Made by a program: the position numbers and the translations under genes. The notes under the pieces were generated by a model that was not told the DNA's origin, searched no databases, and worked only from the letters and a program-made list of their open reading frames with translations. DNA of 64,000 nt from Nocardia higoensis (lineage in GTDB: Bacteria > Actinomycetota > Actinomycetes > Mycobacteriales > Mycobacteriaceae): the NCBI RefSeq assembly GCF_015477835.1, contig NZ_JADLQN010000001.1, positions 310,001-374,000 on the forward strand, written 5' to 3'. Within the stretch, counting starts at the first letter, position 1; each line of letters opens with the position of its first letter. Below are positions 44,651 to 53,592 of this stretch, in pieces.

Positions 44651-44808
44651 AAAGCGGCAACCTCCGGCCCGACGTACGCCGCATGGCTTAGGCTGTGGCC
44701 TCGGCACCGCGACGTGCGTGTGTGCCTGCTCTGTGCTCGATCGGAATTACTCGCAGTATTCGATCTAGATCTCTTCCCTGGATGAACCACATCGCATGAA
44801 GGATCGAT

Positions 44809-46095
44809 ATGAAGAGCGAAAAACGCGCTTGGGTCGCTGCTTTGACGGGAAGCCTCATAGTCGTCGGCACCGGGATGGTCGCCGGGCCACCCGCGTGGAC
44901 GGAGCCGGTGTCGTCGCAGTCGCAAGGGGCTGAGGGCAACATTCTCCGTGCCGACGCGGCGCACCTGGCGTTGACGATCCCCGGGGCGCCCGGGCCGATA
45001 CCGGCGAGATCGACACGCCTCGTCTACACCAGCAGCAATACCCATGACGCGCCGACCACGGTGGTGGGTACATACCTGGAGCCGACCTTGCCGTGGCCCG
45101 GCCCTGGGCCACGGCCGCTGGTGGCGTATGCGGGCGGTGTGCAGGGGCAGAGCCTCGAGTGCGCGCCCTCGGCGATGCTGTCGCAGGTGGTCCGGTACCA
45201 GCCGCCGGCCGACGCGGTCTTCGAGTACGACATCATCGCGATCTATCAACTGCTGTCCCGTGGCATGGCGGTGGTGATGAGCGACTATCACGACTTCGGC
45301 GTACCGGGCATCCACAGCTTCATGAACCGCAAAACGCAGGGATACGCGGTGCTGGACTCCGCGCGTGCCGCATTGCGGCTGCCCGGGTCCGGCCTCGATC
45401 CCGCCGCGCCGGTCATCCTCTACGGCTACTCCCAGGGCGGGATGGCTTCGGCGGCCGCGGCCGAGCTGCAACCGAGGTACGCCCCTGAGCTGAACGTGCG
45501 CGGCGCCTACGTGGGCGGGCCCCCGGTGGGCCTGCAGGAGTATGTCGCGCGCAACGAGGGCCGACCCGGTGTCGCCCCGGCCATCGCCTGGATCCTCAAC
45601 GGCATCGCCGAGGACTATCCCGAGACGCGCCCGGTGTTCGAGGCCGAACTCAACGACACCGGCAAGGCGATCATGCGCGACTCGGTCGGCAAATGCGGCG
45701 GTGGCCTCTCCAACACCTTCGTGCAACCGCCGAACACCTCCCAATGGACTGTCAGCGGAGAGCCCCTCTCGGTCGTGATCGATCGTTCCCCGGAGTTGAA
45801 GAGGGCATTCGACGAGCAACGGCTCGGCGGGTCCGCCCCCTCGGTGCCGGTACGTATCTATGCGGCCAGGAACGACGAGGGAGCCACTTACCCGGCCGTG
45901 CGCGATATGGCCGCACGCTGGTGTGGTGGCGGTGCGGTCGTTCAGCTGGATGTGGATCCGTCGCTGCCGCCCCTGTCCGGATTCCTGGGGACCCACAATC
46001 TGGCCTTCTTCCCGTCACTGGGGACCTCGCAGCAGTGGGTGACCGATCGCCTCGCCGACGTGCCCGCTCCGGTGAACTGTGGGGCTCTGCCGTAG
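44809..46095 (+). CDS. Secretory lipase (LIP family)
   Basis: The 428-residue protein has a Sec signal peptide (KSEKRAWVAALTGSLIVVGTGM, cleavage around residue 30) and an alpha/beta hydrolase body. The nucleophile elbow is GYSQGG with Ser208 (VILYGYSQGGMASAAAAELQPRYAPEL), and RIYAARNDE and GTHNLAF supply the likely Asp and His. AQ-LE-P and PPVGLQEY elements match the fungal/actinobacterial secretory LIP lipases, which hydrolyse triacylglycerols and esters outside the cell. AAGGA lies 5 nt before the ATG. A two-hairpin terminator follows. Confidence 0.85.
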   Translation: MKSEKRAWVAALTGSLIVVGTGMVAGPPAWTEPVSSQSQGAEGNILRADAAHLALTIPGAPGPIPARSTRLVYTSSNTHDAPTTVVGTYLEPTLPWPGPGPRPLVAYAGGVQGQSLECAPSAMLSQVVRYQPPADAVFEYDIIAIYQLLSRGMAVVMSDYHDFGVPGIHSFMNRKTQGYAVLDSARAALRLPGSGLDPAAPVILYGYSQGGMASAAAAELQPRYAPELNVRGAYVGGPPVGLQEYVARNEGRPGVAPAIAWILNGIAEDYPETRPVFEAELNDTGKAIMRDSVGKCGGGLSNTFVQPPNTSQWTVSGEPLSVVIDRSPELKRAFDEQRLGGSAPSVPVRIYAARNDEGATYPAVRDMAARWCGGGAVVQLDVDPSLPPLSGFLGTHNLAFFPSLGTSQQWVTDRLADVPAPVNCGALP

Positions 46096-46117
46096 CTGTG
46101 GCCTCGATTGGGTGAGA

Positions 46118-46190
46118 CCCGACGTCGATGACGTCGGGGCGGAGGCAGCCGTCTGGCCGGTCGCCGCGGTGATCATCACGGCTGCCTCCG
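46118..46190. terminator. Two hairpins between convergent genes
   Basis: A perfect 9-bp stem with a 3-nt loop (46118-46126 with 46130-46138) is followed at once by a perfect 13-bp stem with a 25-nt loop (46140-46152 with 46178-46190). They sit between the lipase stop and the convergent DUF1330 gene stop. Confidence 0.65.
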
Positions 46191-46238
46191 CGGGCGATGG
46201 ATCGGACGACCGACCAGCCCTCGGGCAGTAGGAATGGA

Positions 46239-46598
46239 TTATTGCGCGTGAGGAGCTTCGGCAAGGCTCTCGCGCATCGCCTGGACGGCCGCGGCCGGGT
46301 CGTAGTCGTCGGGAACACCGTCGACCATGATGATGTCGCCGGCGATGTGGCGTGAGCGCAATGGTGCGATGGCTCGGTACGCGGGTGAGTCCCACCACGC
46401 CCTCGCCTCGGTGATCCCGGGAAATCCGATCATGACCACGTTGCCGGGCCAGCGGCCCTCCTTCACTTCGTGCTGTGTCATGTGCACGAGGTACCGGCCG
46501 CCGTAGGGGGCGAATGTGCCGGGGAGGCGTTCGATGTATTCGGCGATCTCCGGATGCGGGTCGGCGTCGAGCAGGTGAGCGATCACGTAGGCGGGCAT
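46239..46598 (-). CDS. DUF1330 family protein
   Basis: A 119-residue protein with the DUF1330 dimeric ferredoxin-like pattern: PAYVIAHLLDADPHPEIAEYIERLPGTFAPYGGRYLV, then NVVMIGFPGITEARAWWDSPAYRAIAPLRSRHIAGDIIMVDGVP. The family's S--Y-----R motif is clear. Function is unknown; members are small soluble proteins. GGAGGA precedes the ATG. The interval 46599-46922 upstream holds a 12-bp tandem repeat but no gene. Confidence 0.85.
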   Translation of the reverse strand: MPAYVIAHLLDADPHPEIAEYIERLPGTFAPYGGRYLVHMTQHEVKEGRWPGNVVMIGFPGITEARAWWDSPAYRAIAPLRSRHIAGDIIMVDGVPDDYDPAAAVQAMRESLAEAPHAQ

Positions 46599-46671
46599 CG
46601 AGTCCTCCGAGCGGTGGTCCGTTCTTTCCGAGAGCCTGACATGGGCGACGGAACGCGGTCAATCGGGCTCG

Positions 46672-46695
46672 ATCGCAATGGATATCGCAATGGAT
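46672..46695 (+). repeat. Perfect 12-bp tandem duplication
   Basis: ATCGCAATGGAT occurs twice head to tail (46672-46683 and 46684-46695) in the gap 46599-46922 between divergent genes. It may be a recent slippage event or a pair of binding half-sites. I see nothing else in this gap. Confidence 0.6.
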
Positions 46696-46922
46696 TCGGA
46701 GATGAGGGGCGGCTACCTCGGGTTCGTGTGAACGGATCGACCGTCGTGAGGCCGGATCGTGAAAACTGGCGCTGACCAGCGGAACGCCGAGGAATCGGCA
46801 ATCGGATCCGGCAGATTCGCGTGCGGGCGAAGGCCCTGCGGCGCGGCATCTGCTCCCGCGGCGGGCGAACGCTACGCTCGGATCCGACTATGTCGTGCGT
46901 CACAACGCAGGAGGTGTGGCTC

Positions 46923-48530
46923 GTGCGGAGAAGCAGATGCGGGGTGGTTGCCGGACTGGTGGCGGTGGGGTTGGTGGCGAGTGCGTGCACCGTGGGAGAC
47001 GACAGCGACGAGGGCACTGTGGAGAGTTCCGCGCCCGTTTCGGCGCGGCCGCACGACGTGTCGCCGAACGCGGTCGCGGGAGTGGTGATTCCGGAGGGGC
47101 AGATCGATCGCGCGGTCGGCGACCTGGATCGCCTGGCCGGTGAGCTGATGGAGGATTCCGGGATCCCGGGCATGGCCGTGGCGGTGGTGCATAAGGGAAA
47201 AGTGCGGTACAGCAAGGGTTTCGGCGTTCGGGATGTCACCACCGGCGATCCGGTCGGCGAGGCGACGGTCTTCCAGCTGGCCTCGCTGTCCAAACCCCTC
47301 GGCGCCACGGTGGTGGCGCGACAGGTCGGTGCCGGCCGGGTGGACTGGGATACCCCGGTGTGGGAACTCTCTCCCGGATTCGCCCTCGAGGATCCCTATG
47401 TCTCCGAGCACGTGACGGTCGGCGATCTCTACGCGCACCGCTCCGGACTGCCCGACCACGCCGGTGACCTGCTCGAGGACCTGGGCTACGACCAGGAGCA
47501 AGTGCTCGAGCGGTTGCGGCAACTGCCGCTGGCGCCGTTCCGCGACTCGTATGCCTACACCAACTTCGGCCTCACCGCCGCCGCAGTCGCCGTCGCCGAC
47601 AAGGTGGACACCGACTGGGCGACCCTGTCCGAACGCGAGATCTATCAGCCGCTCGGCATGAACGACACCAGTTCGCGCTACGCCGATTTCGTGGCTCGGC
47701 CGGATCGGGCGGTCGGGCACGTCCTGGTCGACGGCCGGTACCAGCCCGCCGACCCGTCGCGCGACCCCGACGCGCAGTCACCGGCCGGGGGCGCGAGTTC
47801 CTCGGTGCGCGACATGGCCCGGTGGCTGACCATGTTGCTCGGCGACGGCACCTACGAGGGCGTCGAAATCGTGCCGTCCGCAGCGCTGCTGCCTGCCATC
47901 AGCCCGCAGGCGGTCTCCGCTCCGCCTGCCGACCCGGACAGCCGCGCGGGGTTCTACGGCTTCGGCTTCAATGTGAACTCCTCGTCCGCGGGCAGGGTGG
48001 TCCTCGGCCATTCCGGCGCGTTCAACCTCGGCGCGGGCACCGCGTTCACCGCGATCCCCAGCGCCGACGTCGCGATCGTCACGCTCACCAATGCCGCAGG
48101 CATCGGCATCCCGGAGACATTGAACGCCGAGTTCGCCGACCTGGTGCAGTTCGGCGAGATCCGCGAGGACTGGCGTGAGCTCTACCGCACGGCCTTCGAA
48201 CAGATCGACGCCCCCACCGGCGAGTTGGTCGGCAAGGAGCCACCCGCGAGCCCCGTCCCCGCCCGCCCGCTCGACGCGTACGCCGGGTCCTATGACAACA
48301 CCTTCTATGGTGCGGCGACTGTGGCGGTGCGAGACGACGAACTCGTCCTCGTTCTCGGCCCGGACGAGACGACCCTGCCGTTGCGCCACTGGGACGGCGA
48401 CACTTTCGTGTTCACTCCCACCGGGGAAGGGGCGGATCCCGGCACCGTCTCGAAGGCTACCTTCGATGGCGACCGGCTGATGCTCGAGTACTACAACCGC
48501 GAGGGGGAGGGCACCTTCGTCCGATCCTGA
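46923..48530 (+). CDS. Serine hydrolase lipoprotein, beta-lactamase/class C-PBP family
   Basis: The 535-residue protein starts at GTG 46923 (AGGAGG 8 nt upstream) and has a lipoprotein signal: basic MRRSRCG, hydrophobic VVAGLVAVGLV, then ASA-C22. The catalytic domain has SxxK as S121-L-S-K124 (QLASLSKPLGA), YxN as YTN in YAYTNFG, and HSG in VLGHSGAFN. These are the three motifs of class C beta-lactamase-like hydrolases, which include esterases and D-aminopeptidases as well as penicillin-recognising enzymes. A C-terminal DUF3471-like beta domain (DAYAGSYDNTFYGAATVAV) follows. Anchored on the outer face of the membrane. Confidence 0.87.
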   Translation: MRRSRCGVVAGLVAVGLVASACTVGDDSDEGTVESSAPVSARPHDVSPNAVAGVVIPEGQIDRAVGDLDRLAGELMEDSGIPGMAVAVVHKGKVRYSKGFGVRDVTTGDPVGEATVFQLASLSKPLGATVVARQVGAGRVDWDTPVWELSPGFALEDPYVSEHVTVGDLYAHRSGLPDHAGDLLEDLGYDQEQVLERLRQLPLAPFRDSYAYTNFGLTAAAVAVADKVDTDWATLSEREIYQPLGMNDTSSRYADFVARPDRAVGHVLVDGRYQPADPSRDPDAQSPAGGASSSVRDMARWLTMLLGDGTYEGVEIVPSAALLPAISPQAVSAPPADPDSRAGFYGFGFNVNSSSAGRVVLGHSGAFNLGAGTAFTAIPSADVAIVTLTNAAGIGIPETLNAEFADLVQFGEIREDWRELYRTAFEQIDAPTGELVGKEPPASPVPARPLDAYAGSYDNTFYGAATVAVRDDELVLVLGPDETTLPLRHWDGDTFVFTPTGEGADPGTVSKATFDGDRLMLEYYNREGEGTFVRS

Positions 48531-48714
48531 TCGGAGTCGCGGGCGCCACGTGCCCGTCGTGGTGCGATTCCTCGACCGGGATCACGCCACGCCGTCGGGC
48601 TCGGCGTTCGCCGCCGAGGCCCCGGGGCTCCAAGGCGTTGCGTGCGCATCGGGCGCCTCACCGGTCCGCTCCACCGGATACCGGCCGAGCGTGGCGGGCG
48701 GCATCCGGATGCTG

Positions 48715-50373
48715 TCACAGTGCGTCGGCGGCGAGGGCTGCCTTCCAGCCGCCGAAAGCGCTGATGTCGGTGGCAGCCTCGGCGTCGGTGCCTTCGCAGG
48801 CGAAGCCAGTAGTCCACGTGCCGTCCTCGAGCTCGACCGAACCCAGGTGCATCGGCGCGGGAAGTGCGGCGAGGAAGCGGCCGAGGGCGGCGGGGGAGAG
48901 CAGCCAGCGTTCGCCGGCGATCGCGACACCGATCTCGGCCTCGCCCACTCGTGTCACGGCGGGTTTCGGCGGCGTGGTCTTCATGGCGCCCAGGCGATAG
49001 CAGGGTGCGGTGCGGATCGGGCCGGACCAGCGGGCTCCGAGTTCGGTGAGCTGGTGGGCCAAGGGTTGCTCGCGGAGGTGGGCACCGAAAACGACCAGAT
49101 CCAGTGCCGGTGCGACTCGTGTCGGCCAGACCCGCTCGATCGGTGCCGGTGCCGGTGCCGGTGCGGGTGCGGGTGCGGGTGCGGGTGACGATCCGTTGGG
49201 GACGAGAGCGGCGATGTCGAGTGCGACGGCGTCTTCGAAGGGGCGGGCGAAGATGGTGACGCCGAATTGCGCTTCGCCCGCTGTCCCCGCGGGTACCGCG
49301 ACCGCGCACAGATCGAACAAGTTGCAGAAGTTGGTGTAGGTGCCCACGCGGGAATTGACGCCGATCGGGTCGGCGGCGACCTGAGCGATCGTCGGCTGGA
49401 ACGGGGCGGTGGGGGCGAGCAGAGCGTCCGCGCCGTCGAGGCTCGCCATCGCCTGCGCGCGCAACCGCTCGAGTTCCGCCAGATCCGAGACGAAGCGGTG
49501 GGCGGGCAGGTCGCGGGCCGCGCGGATGATCGAGGCCACGGCCGGATCCGCCGACCGCGGAGCACCGTCGAGGAATTCGCCCACCGCCGCGTATCTTTCG
49601 GCTACCAACGCGCCCTCGTAGAGCAGCTTCGCCGCGGCGAGGAAGGGCGCGGGATCGACTGTCACGATGTCGACGCCACGCTCGCGCAGACCGGTGACCG
49701 TGTGCTCGAATGCCGCGCGCCATGCGGGATCCATCCGGGGCACGGTGTCGAACACCGCGACCGTCGGGCGGGGCGGCGCGGCGAGGCGGACGTCGGCGGG
49801 CCACGGTCTGCCGGGCGCGCCCGCCGCCATGACGCCCATCGCCAGATCGGCGGTGGCGAGGTCGGCGGCGAAGATCGTGACGCAGTCGAAGGAGCGGCAC
49901 GCGGGCACGACGCCCTGCGTGCTCACGACGCCGACCGTGGGTTTGATGCCGACCAGACCTTGGAACGCCGCGGGCACTCGGCCCGAACCCGCGGTGTCGG
50001 TGCCGATCGCGATATCGGCCTCGCCCAGCGCCACCGCAACGGCCGAGCCGGAACTCGAACCGCCCGAGACATATTCGGGCCTGCGGGCGTCGGGCACCGC
50101 ACCATAGGGGGAACGGGTGCCGACCAGGCCGGTCGCGAACTGGTCGAGGTTCGTCTTTCCGGTCACCACCGCCCCCGCCGCCCGCAGCGCCGCCACGGCG
50201 GGGGCATCGGTCTCGGGCACGTAGGCGTAGTCCGGGCAGCCCGCCGTGGTGGGGAGGCCCGCGACGTCCACATTGTCTTTGACCGCCAGTCGCAGCCCGG
50301 CCAGCGGACCTCTCGCCGCCGTGCGGTCGGCGGCCACCTCCTCGTCGGGGCGCCGGTGGATCCACACACTCAT
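48715..50373 (-). CDS. atzF: Allophanate hydrolase (AtzF/Dur2-like)
   Basis: The 552-residue protein has an amidase-signature domain with the Lys-cisSer-Ser triad: K32 (LAVKDNVDVAG), the GGSSSGS loop at 104-110, and nucleophile S130 in TDTAGSGRVPAAF. A Pro-Ala repeat linker (near 398-412, encoded by a hexanucleotide repeat) leads to the C-terminal allophanate hydrolase domain (LDLVVFGAHLREQPL, then VGIAIAGERWLL-like sequence). The enzyme converts allophanate to ammonia and CO2, the last step of the urea amidolyase and guanidine routes. GGGAG lies 7 nt before the ATG. It is the last gene of the operon, 159 bp after the carboxylase-like gene. Confidence 0.88.
   Translation of the reverse strand: MSVWIHRRPDEEVAADRTAARGPLAGLRLAVKDNVDVAGLPTTAGCPDYAYVPETDAPAVAALRAAGAVVTGKTNLDQFATGLVGTRSPYGAVPDARRPEYVSGGSSSGSAVAVALGEADIAIGTDTAGSGRVPAAFQGLVGIKPTVGVVSTQGVVPACRSFDCVTIFAADLATADLAMGVMAAGAPGRPWPADVRLAAPPRPTVAVFDTVPRMDPAWRAAFEHTVTGLRERGVDIVTVDPAPFLAAAKLLYEGALVAERYAAVGEFLDGAPRSADPAVASIIRAARDLPAHRFVSDLAELERLRAQAMASLDGADALLAPTAPFQPTIAQVAADPIGVNSRVGTYTNFCNLFDLCAVAVPAGTAGEAQFGVTIFARPFEDAVALDIAALVPNGSSPAPAPAPAPAPAPAPIERVWPTRVAPALDLVVFGAHLREQPLAHQLTELGARWSGPIRTAPCYRLGAMKTTPPKPAVTRVGEAEIGVAIAGERWLLSPAALGRFLAALPAPMHLGSVELEDGTWTTGFACEGTDAEAATDISAFGGWKAALAADAL
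49142..49183. repeat. Hexanucleotide repeat encoding a Pro-Ala linker
   Basis: Three copies of GGTGCC followed by four of GGTGCG lie in the allophanate hydrolase gene. On the minus strand they encode alternating Ala and Pro between the two catalytic domains. Gain or loss of units keeps the frame. Confidence 0.85.
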
Positions 50374-50532
50374 CACTTCTCTCCCATCGGTTCGCCGGAG
50401 GTGCGTCACCACCGGCATCGGAGGCCGCTCGCCGGTTCGCGGATGACGGCCGCCGCGACTGTCGCTCCCCGGCGGTGCTCTACGGCCGCGTCGCCGGGAC
50501 CCGGTGCGGCAGGTCGGCGGGGAGCGAGCGGT

Positions 50533-52941
50533 CTAGACTTGTCCCGCCAACTCGCCGGACGTGCGCCAGGACTGGCGTTCGGCGGCGAACGCGGCCGCCT
50601 GCGCGGTGCGGAACTCGGCGATCGAGTCCGCGTTCGCGGCGAGAAAGGCCCGGTAGTCGGCGAGCCGGAATTCACCGTCCTCGGCGCGCAGGTCGCCGCG
50701 ACCGGCGGCGGTGTCGGCGCGTAGATCGAGCAATTCCTCCGGCGAGACGGGGTGCCAGCGGATCCGGTCGAACCAGCGCAGCAACCAGGGACTCTCGTCG
50801 CCGGGGGCGCGATGATTCCAGACCTGGGTGGTGCGGCCGACGAACTGATATCCGCCGGGCCCTTCCATGCCGTACACGCACAGGTACGCGCCGCCGATGC
50901 CGACCGCGTTCTCCGGGGTCCAGGTGCGGGCCGGGTTGTACTTGGTGGTGACCAGGCGGTGCCGGGGATCGGTCGGGGTAGCGACCGGTGCGCCCAGGTA
51001 GACGTCCCCGAGTCCGAGCACCAGGTATTCGGCGGCGAAGACGGTGTCGAACACCTCGTCCACCGAGGCCAATCCGTTCATTCGGCGAATGAATTCGATG
51101 TTCCACGGGCACCACGGCGCGTCCGGCCGCACGCCGTGCATGTACCGGATGATGGCTTCCCTGGTGGCCGGGTCGTCCCAGGACAGCGGCAGGTGCACGG
51201 TCCGGCTGGGCACCACCAGCTCCTCGGCGGGCGGCAGGGCGTCCTCGGCTTCGGCGAGCATGCCGAGCACTGTCGAGGTGGCCAGCCGGTCCGTATCGAC
51301 GCGCACCTGCAACGACCGCACGCCGGGGGTGAGTTCGGTGATGCCGGGTTCCGCGCGCTCGAGCAGGTGCTGGTGCAGGGCGTGCACGCGGGCGCGCAGA
51401 CCGAGATCCAGGGTCATGTCGCCGTATTCGACGAGGACGCCGTCGTCGCCCGCCCGGCGGTAGGTGATGCGGGTGTGTTCGTCGGCGTCGCCGCGGGCGA
51501 GCACACCGTCGTCGCCGTCGCCGCCGGGGGAGAGCACGATCGGCCAGTTCGCGCGACGGGCGGCGCCGAGATCGCGGGGAGACGCGGCGTGCTCGGCCCG
51601 GACCGGCACGAAACGCACCAGGTCGCCCGGGGTGAGTTGGCCGAGCTTCCAGCGTTCGGCGGCCACCACGGTCACCGGGCAGACGAAACCGCCGAGACTC
51701 GGGCCGTCGGGGCCGAGCAGGATCGGGGTGTCACCGGTGAAGTCCAACGCACCCACCGAATACGCGGTGTCGTGAATGTTCGACGGGTGCAGGCCCGCTT
51801 CGCCGCCGTCTTCGCGGGCCCAGCACGGCTTGGGGCCCACCAGGCGCACGCCGGTGCGGTCGGAATTGAAGTGCACCTCGTAGTCGGTACCGAGGATGGT
51901 CTCGATGTCTGCGCGGGTGAAGAACTCCGGCGCGCCGTGCGGGCCCTCGGTGACGGCCAGTTCCCAGCGCCGCGAGAACGCGGGCCGGTGGTCGGCGGGT
52001 ACGGCGGTGGCGGCTCTGCCGTGATCCGCGGGGAGCGGCAATACGTCGTCGGCGCGCAGCGCCGCGCCGGTGCCACCGCCGAACCCACCGAGGGTGAATG
52101 TCGAGGCACTGCCGAGATATTCGTCGACCTCGAGGCCGCCGGCGATCAGGATGTAGCAGCGCATGCCCGGCCCGCGGACCGCGCCGACATCGAGCACACC
52201 GCCCGCGGGCACCGGCACCGGGCGCCACTGCGGCACCGGCACACCGTCCAGCCGCACGTCGGTGGGCGCCCCTGTCACACACACCCGCGTCGGGACCGTG
52301 AACCGGAGCGCGGGACCGGCCAACGTGCACTCGAGACCAGGCGCGCCCTCCGCGTTGCCGAGCGCGCGATTGCCCAGCCGGAAAGACAGATCGTCCATCG
52401 GCCCCGACGGCGGCACGCCGACATGCCAGTACCCGGTCCGGCCCGGCCAGTCCTGGACGGTGGTGAGCATGCCCGCCCGCAGTACCTCGCAGCTGCTCGG
52501 AGCACCGACGGCCTGCCTCGCCACGGGGGACCGGTCCGCCGGGTCGCAGGCGGGGAGTGAGGTCGCGCCTGGAGCTCGAGTGGGCGGGCCGGTGCGCGCC
52601 GCCGTGTCCATGGCAGATCCACTCGAAGCCGAAGCCGAAGCCGAAGCCGAAGCCGAAGCCGAAGCCGAAGCCGAAGCCGAAGCCGAAGCCAGGGCCGGGG
52701 CAGTAGCGACCGACCCGATGGTCGCCGACGAGCGGTCGGCGGTCGGCGGTGTGTCGGTGGATGGTTCGGCCTGCGCCGCAGGCACCGCGTGCGCATCGGC
52801 GCCGAGCGATCCGGTGGCGGCGGACGGCGCGACATCGGTGACCACCACGCCACGAGACGTGGCAGTCCGGACGCGGGCAGGCGTGGCTGGGGCGAGGGGC
52901 GTGGGCACGGCGAGTGCGGTCGGTGTGATGCCCGGGTTCAT
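50533..52941 (-). CDS. Urea/guanidine carboxylase-like protein lacking BC and BCCP domains
   Basis: The 802-residue protein contains an Ala-Ser-rich N-terminus (about 1-150, with an AS dipeptide run near 84-107), then an AHS2/KipA-type domain from about 151 ([20 protein letters not shown]) and an AHS1/KipI-type domain from about 490 ([20 protein letters not shown]), ending in the helical segment [21 protein letters not shown] that precedes the biotin carrier in urea carboxylases. The biotin carboxylase domain and carrier domain with its MKM motif are absent, so it cannot carboxylate alone. Full enzymes are about 1200 residues. GGAGG lies 5 nt before the ATG, so the short start is real. It may use subunits encoded elsewhere or act like PxpBC (5-oxoprolinase). 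Confidence 0.82.
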   Translation of the reverse strand: MNPGITPTALAVPTPLAPATPARVRTATSRGVVVTDVAPSAATGSLGADAHAVPAAQAEPSTDTPPTADRSSATIGSVATAPALASASASASASASASASASASASSGSAMDTAARTGPPTRAPGATSLPACDPADRSPVARQAVGAPSSCEVLRAGMLTTVQDWPGRTGYWHVGVPPSGPMDDLSFRLGNRALGNAEGAPGLECTLAGPALRFTVPTRVCVTGAPTDVRLDGVPVPQWRPVPVPAGGVLDVGAVRGPGMRCYILIAGGLEVDEYLGSASTFTLGGFGGGTGAALRADDVLPLPADHGRAATAVPADHRPAFSRRWELAVTEGPHGAPEFFTRADIETILGTDYEVHFNSDRTGVRLVGPKPCWAREDGGEAGLHPSNIHDTAYSVGALDFTGDTPILLGPDGPSLGGFVCPVTVVAAERWKLGQLTPGDLVRFVPVRAEHAASPRDLGAARRANWPIVLSPGGDGDDGVLARGDADEHTRITYRRAGDDGVLVEYGDMTLDLGLRARVHALHQHLLERAEPGITELTPGVRSLQVRVDTDRLATSTVLGMLAEAEDALPPAEELVVPSRTVHLPLSWDDPATREAIIRYMHGVRPDAPWCPWNIEFIRRMNGLASVDEVFDTVFAAEYLVLGLGDVYLGAPVATPTDPRHRLVTTKYNPARTWTPENAVGIGGAYLCVYGMEGPGGYQFVGRTTQVWNHRAPGDESPWLLRWFDRIRWHPVSPEELLDLRADTAAGRGDLRAEDGEFRLADYRAFLAANADSIAEFRTAQAAAFAAERQSWRTSGELAGQV
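52625..52690. repeat. Eleven perfect copies of GAAGCC
   Basis: A 66-bp tract of 11 identical hexamers lies in the carboxylase-like gene and encodes an Ala-Ser dipeptide run on the minus strand. Unit number can change without a frameshift, so strain-to-strain length variation is expected. Confidence 0.9.
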
Positions 52942-52974
52942 CGGGACCTCCGTTCGGGTACGGCTGGGAGCGGT

Positions 52975-53592
52975 CTAGCGCGTGACGACCATGCGCACCG
53001 GTGTCGGATCGAAGCCGTTGCACGGGTTGTTGATCTGCGGGCAGTTGGAGACCAGGACCAGGGTGTCGATCTCGGCGCGCAGCGTGACCTTCTTGCCCGG
53101 CGCGGACAATCCGTCGACGATGCCGAGGGTGCCGTCGGCCTCCACCGGCACGTTCATGAACCAGTTGATGTTGGACACCAGATCCCGCTTGCCCAGACCC
53201 CATTCCAGCGCGGCGGTCAGGAAGTTCTCCACGCAGGCGTGCTGGTGGCGCGTGTGATGGCCGTAGCGCAGCGTGTTCGACTCCTGCGAGCAGGCGCCCG
53301 CGATGGTGTCGTGGTTGCCGACCTCGTCGTCGACGACGGTCATCAGCGCGGTGCCGTTGTCGGTGAGCAGCACGCTGCCGGTGGTGAGGAAGATGTTGCG
53401 CTGGGCGGCGATGGTGGCTTGGGCGCTGTAGCGGTCGGTGTGGTCGGCGGCGGAGTAGAGCAGGCAGTCCACCGCCTGATTCCCGTGCAGGTCGATGATC
53501 TGGAGCTGATCACCGGCCCGGACGACGGCCGACCACGGCGCGCAGGCGGGCACGATCTCGTCGAGGACCACGGTGCGGGTCACGATGCTCAT
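52975..53592 (-). CDS. DUF1989 protein, urea carboxylase-associated/carboxyguanidine deiminase subunit (UAAP2/CgdB-like)
   Basis: The 205-residue protein shows the DUF1989 pattern: LDEIVPACAPWSAVVRAGDQLQIIDLHGNQAVDCLLYSA, VLLTDNGTALMTVVDDEVGNHDTIAGACSQESNTLRYG and NPCNGFDPTPVRMVV near the end. DUF1989 pairs near urea/guanidine carboxylases were originally called urea carboxylase-associated proteins; in guanidine-degrading bacteria they form carboxyguanidine deiminase. Which role applies depends on the carboxylase. AAGGAG is 8 nt before the ATG, which overlaps the stop of the sister gene by ATGA. Confidence 0.87.
   Translation of the reverse strand: MSIVTRTVVLDEIVPACAPWSAVVRAGDQLQIIDLHGNQAVDCLLYSAADHTDRYSAQATIAAQRNIFLTTGSVLLTDNGTALMTVVDDEVGNHDTIAGACSQESNTLRYGHHTRHQHACVENFLTAALEWGLGKRDLVSNINWFMNVPVEADGTLGIVDGLSAPGKKVTLRAEIDTLVLVSNCPQINNPCNGFDPTPVRMVVTR

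Noticed and set aside
44247..44800. Overlapping short frames as genes
   Set aside because: Mostly Arg/Pro-rich shadow translations without ribosome sites; only one fragment has a coding-like third-position bias and is listed at low confidence.
50374..50532. Biotin carrier domain after the carboxylase-like gene
   Set aside because: No frame in this 159-bp gap encodes an MKM biotinylation motif.
52625..52690. CRISPR-like repeat
   Set aside because: It is a contiguous hexamer tract without spacers, inside a coding frame.
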